From Theobroma cacao (Eukaryota > Streptophyta > Magnoliopsida > Malvales > Malvaceae): DNA of 64,000 nucleotides. Where the stretch lies: the NCBI RefSeq assembly GCF_000208745.1, contig NC_030852.1, positions 31,512,969 to 31,576,968 of the forward strand, in the 5' to 3' direction. Shown here in pieces: positions 59,137 through 64,000 of the stretch. The position numbers were made by a program, and so were the translations under genes. The first letter of the stretch is position 1, and each line of letters begins with the position of its first letter. The notes below the pieces were generated by a model that worked only from the letters and a program-made list of their open reading frames with translations, searched no databases and was not told where the DNA came from.

Positions 59137-60254
59137 TGACATTACTTTTTAAAAATTATCCAAATTCTTTTAATCATTTCCCTCAAGTCTCAAGTACATG
59201 AAAACTTAAAAAATTATATAGTATTTTAAACACTTTCTTAAGGAATCCAATAGGAGAACAGCTGTTCCTAGAATTACTGCTACAATCAACCTTAAGAAAT
59301 CTAACTCCATTTTTCTTGAATTCTAATCTATTCTTTCATACGTTTTTGACTACCTATGATTTTGAAATATGTGACCTTAGCCAATATCGTTCATTAATAT
59401 TAGTGCTATTAATGATTATTTAAATCCAGCTCGAGCTGAGAGCGCAGGCAAACCTGGTTCTATCCGTCAAACCCAATTTCTCTTTCGTAAAGTGCCATGT
59501 TGCACCCTGCCCGATGCTCAACGTCTTGTTCCTTTCCAGCTTTCTGCAAACTTTTATAACTATTACGTTAACTACTAAATAACTTACCTTTCTAAGTTTT
59601 ACAAATATGAAATATTTAAAATATCAATCTCATAAAAAGAATGAACACAAATAATGTATCAATAACTCTTTCGAGAATTTTATTAAATATGAGTTTATAG
59701 TTTATAAACCTATAAACAAATTAAAAAAAATCTACGCAACCTTCATTTTTCCTTCCGACCTTTCAGCCTCACTTTGATTCATTCACCAAAAATCAAACAT
59801 GGGTTAATAGTTTCTCTTCACAAGTTAATTATGGGTTGAAGTATAAAAAATCAATAATAAATTTGGAGCATTTTAGTAATGAAATCTAGATTGGTTGGTT
59901 TAGAGACGAAATAATGGTAAAATTATTTTAAAAATACTGTCACATTATCAAAATAATAAAACACTAACAATTAGTTAACAGAGAAACTTATGTATCCAAT
60001 TAAAATTGACTGTTTATTTTAAATACTAAGAAACTTACATAAATTATAAACAAAATTTAAAAATATAAAGGTATTTTACCCTTTACATGTAAAAGTCGAC
60101 AGGTGGAATCGTCTCAAAAAACAAAGCAGATCACGAACAAGATGGTCTTGTATTCATTTATGTTTTCCTCTCCTTTTAGAAACCCAGAAAAGATAATGGC
60201 AGGAGTACATATTTCTGCACTACATATAACATGTGAGATTAAACCCAGGCAGAA

Positions 60255-60415
60255 ACGCACCACGAGATATTTTAATTCAATTGTTATAACGATTTGATAA
60301 TTTTTTATGTTTAAATTCAAATTATTATATAATAATTGACTTAAATTCTTATAAAAATTTTAATAATCATATTCATATTCTATATGAGATGAGATATCAA
60401 ACACTAATTCTTATT
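60255..60415. repeat. Dispersed AT-rich repeat, copy 2
   Basis: Shares ACTTAAATTCTTATA, ATCATATTCA and GAGATGAGA, in order, with 9786-9960. Similar spacing over about 80 bp argues against chance. Confidence 0.4.
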
Positions 60416-60857
60416 TAAGAAAAATCAAACAGCTAGCTAACTATGTCCGAATTCTACAGTTTCAATCTAGTTAAGGTTGGGGTGGAGTTGGTAATATGCA
60501 TGAGAGTTGTAGGATCAAGTTGGTTGGCTGTTTTGATTAATCCGATGTTTATAAGTTATAATTACAACGTTTGCGGATTCCCATTCTGTTATTTTATTAT
60601 CCTTTAACCTTTATCATATTATCAATTGAATTAGTTGAAGTTGCTAGTTGGGATTATCTCTAGTATGGTGATTACTAATTAATTAGGGGGAGTATAGCCT
60701 ATAAATTAGACACTAAATAATAATTTTTTAAGAAAATAGAATTTTAAACTGAATATTCAAGGATCTAATCTATAACCTCTTCTGATCTATAAACCCTTCT
60801 GGTAATGAATGCGGCTATAAATTTTTACAATGTAAATCGCAATTAACTTCAAAAACA

Positions 60858-60960
60858 TTAATAGGCTGTGACATTTGCCTCTCGAAATACATGGGAGAAA
60901 GAGCAGCAATCACATGAAGAAGCCAACATTTCTTTTTGTCCTCTACCTCCACGCCTGAGC
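60858..60960 (-). pseudogene. RNase H-like (LINE or RVT_3-type) remnant
   Basis: A minus-strand frame reads SSCDCCSFSHVFREANVTAY then a stop, closely resembling the HVxREAN-xxAD segment near the end of plant RNase H-like domains in non-LTR retrotransposons. Neighbouring sequence in all frames is broken. Short similarity only. Confidence 0.35.
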
Positions 60961-62754
60961 TCAGCAAACACTTCTTCTTCCTGTTTAGTTCTGAAATGGC
61001 CTGTATAAAATCACCTACGACGCACCAACCTCTTCAGGGACCTCTTTGATATGAAACAAATCTCCTTGGAGTTTGACTTGCTCTTAGTAACCGTATGTCC
61101 CTATCCCATGGCCATCATTAACACCTAATTCATAAAAAGCCTCCATGAAGCACCCATAGCTACGAATAATAAATAATCTTTAACTCAAAAGTTAATTAGT
61201 AGGAGATACATTTTTTATTGAAGTTAAATATTCAAATGTTAAATAGCGGCTCAATAACTTGAAAGATTTAAAAATTAAATATTCAAATGAGACATTTTTT
61301 ATTGAAATTATGAAAATGAGATTTTTTTATTTAAGTTAAGAAAGAAAGAGCAAATGAGAAAAAAAATTCATAAGTGGATATTATAAATAAAAAATATTTT
61401 TTTTATTTATAAAAAAAATAGCACTTGGAGATCATTAAATACATATTGTCATTACTTGAGAATTAATATCATTGTGGGAATTGGGAAGGGATAAAAAATT
61501 GAGATTTATTAGGCACATAATTAGAAAAGTGAGAGAATATGTCATTTTATTAATTATTTTGATTTTATATATTTTTAATGTAAAATAAGATATATAGTTG
61601 AGAATTAATAGGAATGTGAAAGTGAGAGAAAATAGATATTTATTAGGTATGAGAGAATAAATAGATATTTTATTAATTTTCTTAATTTTTGTATAGTTTT
61701 AATTGTATTATTATTATAAAATTATGGATCAATCAAAATTTAGAGCAAACACTTACTTTAGTAGCTTTACCTTAAAACCGACTTTGGGACTAGAAGGGGG
61801 CATGAGACGATAATTACCTCTAGGGGATGTTTGATTTAATTTTAACTAGTATGCAACCAGTGCTATTGGCTCAGGGCATTCTATTTTTTTTTTATTTTCA
61901 ATTGTTTTATAAAAATAATTTTAATTTAAAAATTTTACACACGTATCACTTTAATTATATATAAAAATATCTACACACATGTAAACATTCATTTTAGAGA
62001 CATTTTTTATATTTGGTATAAATTTTTTGGTACTATTTTTATCATTAGCATTGTTTGAAAAATTAACCTTTATATAAGAATACCTTTTTTGAGTTCTTCC
62101 AACTATTTGGTGTGACATTTTAAATTCTTCATCATTGTAGGATTTTTTTTGAAAAATTATCATTACAAATTTTCATGAAATTTCTATCATTCAGAAATTT
62201 TCAAACAATTATCTTTTATTCCTTTATCTTTTAGTTATTGATTTATATACCTAACAAATTAACCAATATATTTTACTTTAATTAAAAATATAATAAAAAT
62301 AAATTAAACAAAAAAAGCATTATGTTTCACAAATAAAAAACACTTTTTTTTAATTGAATTTGAGTTTTGAACTTGAATCAACTTATGTGAATAATAGGTT
62401 TTCTACTGGCGACTCCTCTCCATCACTCCCATCATCACCTCCGCAAGTCAGGGGACAATTTGAACATAATGTATGTACATGTAGATGTATAGATTTAGCC
62501 AGTTTAGCTATTGGTTAACAAAACGGCGATGATGATGTAGTTCAAATTACATTTTTAAAATTTTAATATATTTCGTATTATTTAATAAAAAAATATATTC
62601 TTTTTTATTAAATAAAAGGAAAATGGGTCATGTTGGGTTCAAAGAGAAAAAATTGGATAAATTTTCTTACTCAAAACACATATCTTCCATCATTTTTGGA
62701 TGAAAAGATTCGTCAAACTTAAAATAATCTCAAAGCAATTTGATTTCCAAATTT

Positions 62755-63010
62755 TTAGATATTATTTTTTTTGGCTTTCTCCAAATAAAACAATGAAACG
62801 GTCTGATTCCCGTAAAGCATTTCTCTCTTTCACTTCATTTGAAGTCTTTGACCAATTTTATTTCTGCTTCAGATTTTTGGATATTAAATCTTTTTTCTTT
62901 TCCCAAATTCAACAATGGAGCAATTTGACTCCTACAATCTGATTCTCGATTATAGAATATTAAATCGTTTTCTCTTTCACCAAATTCAGCAATAAAGCGA
63001 TCTAATACCC
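62755..63010. repeat. Degenerate direct repeats
   Basis: Three related segments with the order ATATTA..., CTTT..CCAAAT...CAAT, then a G-A-T/C-rich piece, begin near 62758, 62880 and 62958. They keep a minus-strand frame of 98 codons open (62835-63131), which is therefore not called as a gene. Confidence 0.4.
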
Positions 63011-63727
63011 AAAAGCCAAAACTTTTGACTTCAGTTTTGGACCGGAACATGTCAAGATCTTGCAAATAGGTCATAAACACACTTACGCAAGATGTCTGGA
63101 TTTTACGAAGCTGAACAGAACTTTGAGCCATTGATTACTATGCAAAAGGCAACGAATTTCCTCTAGGTGAAGAAGCACTAATTCTGCATTCTTCGTGCTT
63201 ACATTCCCATTCCTTTCTATGCATCTTTGCTTTTATCTTGGAAGAGAGAGAAAATGTTCTACCTAAAATCTTTAAAGGAGTATTAACAGGTTGTGTCTTA
63301 TCTTTGAAAAAACATCCTAGCGTTTGAACCTTTGAAAGAACATATTGTATTAAATTTATTCAACGGTGAATTAAATTAGAAAAACTCTCCCTTCTTAGAC
63401 GCCAACCCTAACCGTCATTTTCTCCCCTTCCCTTTCCCTCACTTGGCCGCCTCAATCTCATTCCTCACTCCTCACAGCCGACGGTAGTACTGTTCTCGCT
63501 GCCCGCAATTCTTTCTTGCGTCCTCCCTTTTATCCTTTTCTTTTTCTCTTCTTTCACCGTTTCTTTTCTTCTATTTCTCTTCCACTTTCATTTTTGTTTC
63601 CTTGTGCTGCCGTCTCTGGTGGCGCTAGGTTTGTCGCTGGCCATGTTTTTCATCCCTTCTCTTTTGGTTTCCCAAAATTCTTTTCCTAAAACCGGTAAAA
63701 AAAAACCCCAGAACCGGTTTTCGCTGT

Positions 63728-63838
63728 AAACCCTTAAACCGATTTTCACTGGAAACCCGTAAATCGGTTTTCACTGGAAACCCGTAAATCGGTTTTCACT
63801 GGAAACCCTTAAACCGGTTTTCACTGGAAACCCTAAAG
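63728..63838 (+). repeat. 25-bp minisatellite, about 4.4 copies
   Basis: The unit AAACCCKTAAAYCGGTTTTC plus ACTGG starts at 63728, 63753, 63778 and 63803, with a partial copy at 63828; a related partial unit precedes it. Copies differ by a few substitutions. Confidence 0.9.
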
Positions 63839-64000
63839 CAGCCAACCCCTTTCTCTCAATCCTCTCTCCCTTCCTAGGTCCTGGCGCCATCGCCTTAGTC
63901 GGTTTTCGCTGTAATTTAATACCTGTTTGGTTCAACTTTGAAAGCAGCTTTCAGGACTGAATTTGGGAGATAAAGATTAAAAAAAGAAGAAGAAAGAAGC

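Larger units (their letters stand above)
57828..59310 (-). pseudogene. CYP88-like pseudogene D (rearranged)
   Basis: In transcript order: an exon 1 remnant (59310 to about 59231, MELDFLRLIVAVILGTAVLL); an exon 2 fragment (about 58733-58390, [20 protein letters not shown] to LEEWTRTDQPIEFY), truncated; exons 3-6 missing; an exon 7-like segment present twice within a tandem duplication, where the heme loop reads PFEEGSMNCPG (Gly to Glu, Cys kept); and an exon 8 remnant (57920-57828) with a normal-looking stop. A possible LTR fragment occupies the former intron 1. It cannot encode a P450. Confidence 0.85.
59311..64000. other. Gene-free right end with transposon debris
   Basis: No supported gene in 4.7 kb. 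It holds a dispersed repeat copy, an RNase H-like remnant, degenerate internal repeats near 62755-63010 and a 25-bp minisatellite. The last about 600 bp is C/T-rich and less AT-rich than its surroundings, which could be a promoter or leader of a gene or element beyond the window edge. Confidence 0.55.

Noticed and set aside
62835..63131. 98-codon minus-strand frame near the right edge
   Set aside because: It is held open by degenerate direct repeats and has no recognisable domain.

Overview
The window is nuclear DNA from a flowering plant, most likely a rosid eudicot. The genes have GT-AG introns, intergenic DNA is very AT-rich, and every recognisable protein has a land-plant counterpart: ALMT, NAC, plastid SufD, PPR-SMR, POLTERGEIST-type PP2C, mitochondrial glycine-cleavage H protein and CYP88. 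Most gene models were rebuilt by hand by joining open frames at GT/AG sites with matching phase. Full protein lengths come out close to what I remember for the families. There was no transcript or database support.

Layout. 0-9 kb: the 3' part of a RING E3 ligase gene (+), a six-exon ALMT channel gene (+), tRNA-Cys(GCA) (-) and a small TLDc-domain gene (+). 11-32 kb: a NAC transcription factor (-), plastid SufD/ABCI7 (+), an intronless PPR-SMR protein of the SOT1 type (+) and a PLL1/POL-type PP2C (-) with a 2.9-kb first intron. 32-42 kb is a gene desert of about 10.8 kb; it holds one probable MITE with long terminal inverted repeats and a pure (TA)25 tract. 42-48 kb: a ubiquitin-like plus SAYSvFN membrane protein (-) diverges from glycine decarboxylase H protein (+). 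49-59.3 kb: a same-strand CYP88 P450 cluster with one intact gene and three broken copies, interrupted by a 66-bp minisatellite, a TIR transposon and a 211-bp tandem duplication. 59.3-64 kb has no supported gene, only transposon debris and a 25-bp minisatellite.

How the genes relate. They do not form a pathway. The order RING, TLDc, NAC, SufD, PP2C, UBL-SAYSvFN, H protein matches, from memory, the combined content of two duplicated Arabidopsis segments (around At1g32470-At1g32530 and At2g35330-At2g35370), so the window looks like a less fractionated ancestral order. Individual roles are plastid Fe-S assembly (SufD), plastid rRNA processing (PPR-SMR), photorespiratory glycine cleavage (H protein), stem-cell signalling (PP2C), anion transport (ALMT) and probable terpenoid or gibberellin oxidation (CYP88). 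No clearly undescribed system is evident. The most unusual items are the decaying CYP88 cluster, including a copy that lost exactly one intron, and the UBL-SAYSvFN protein.
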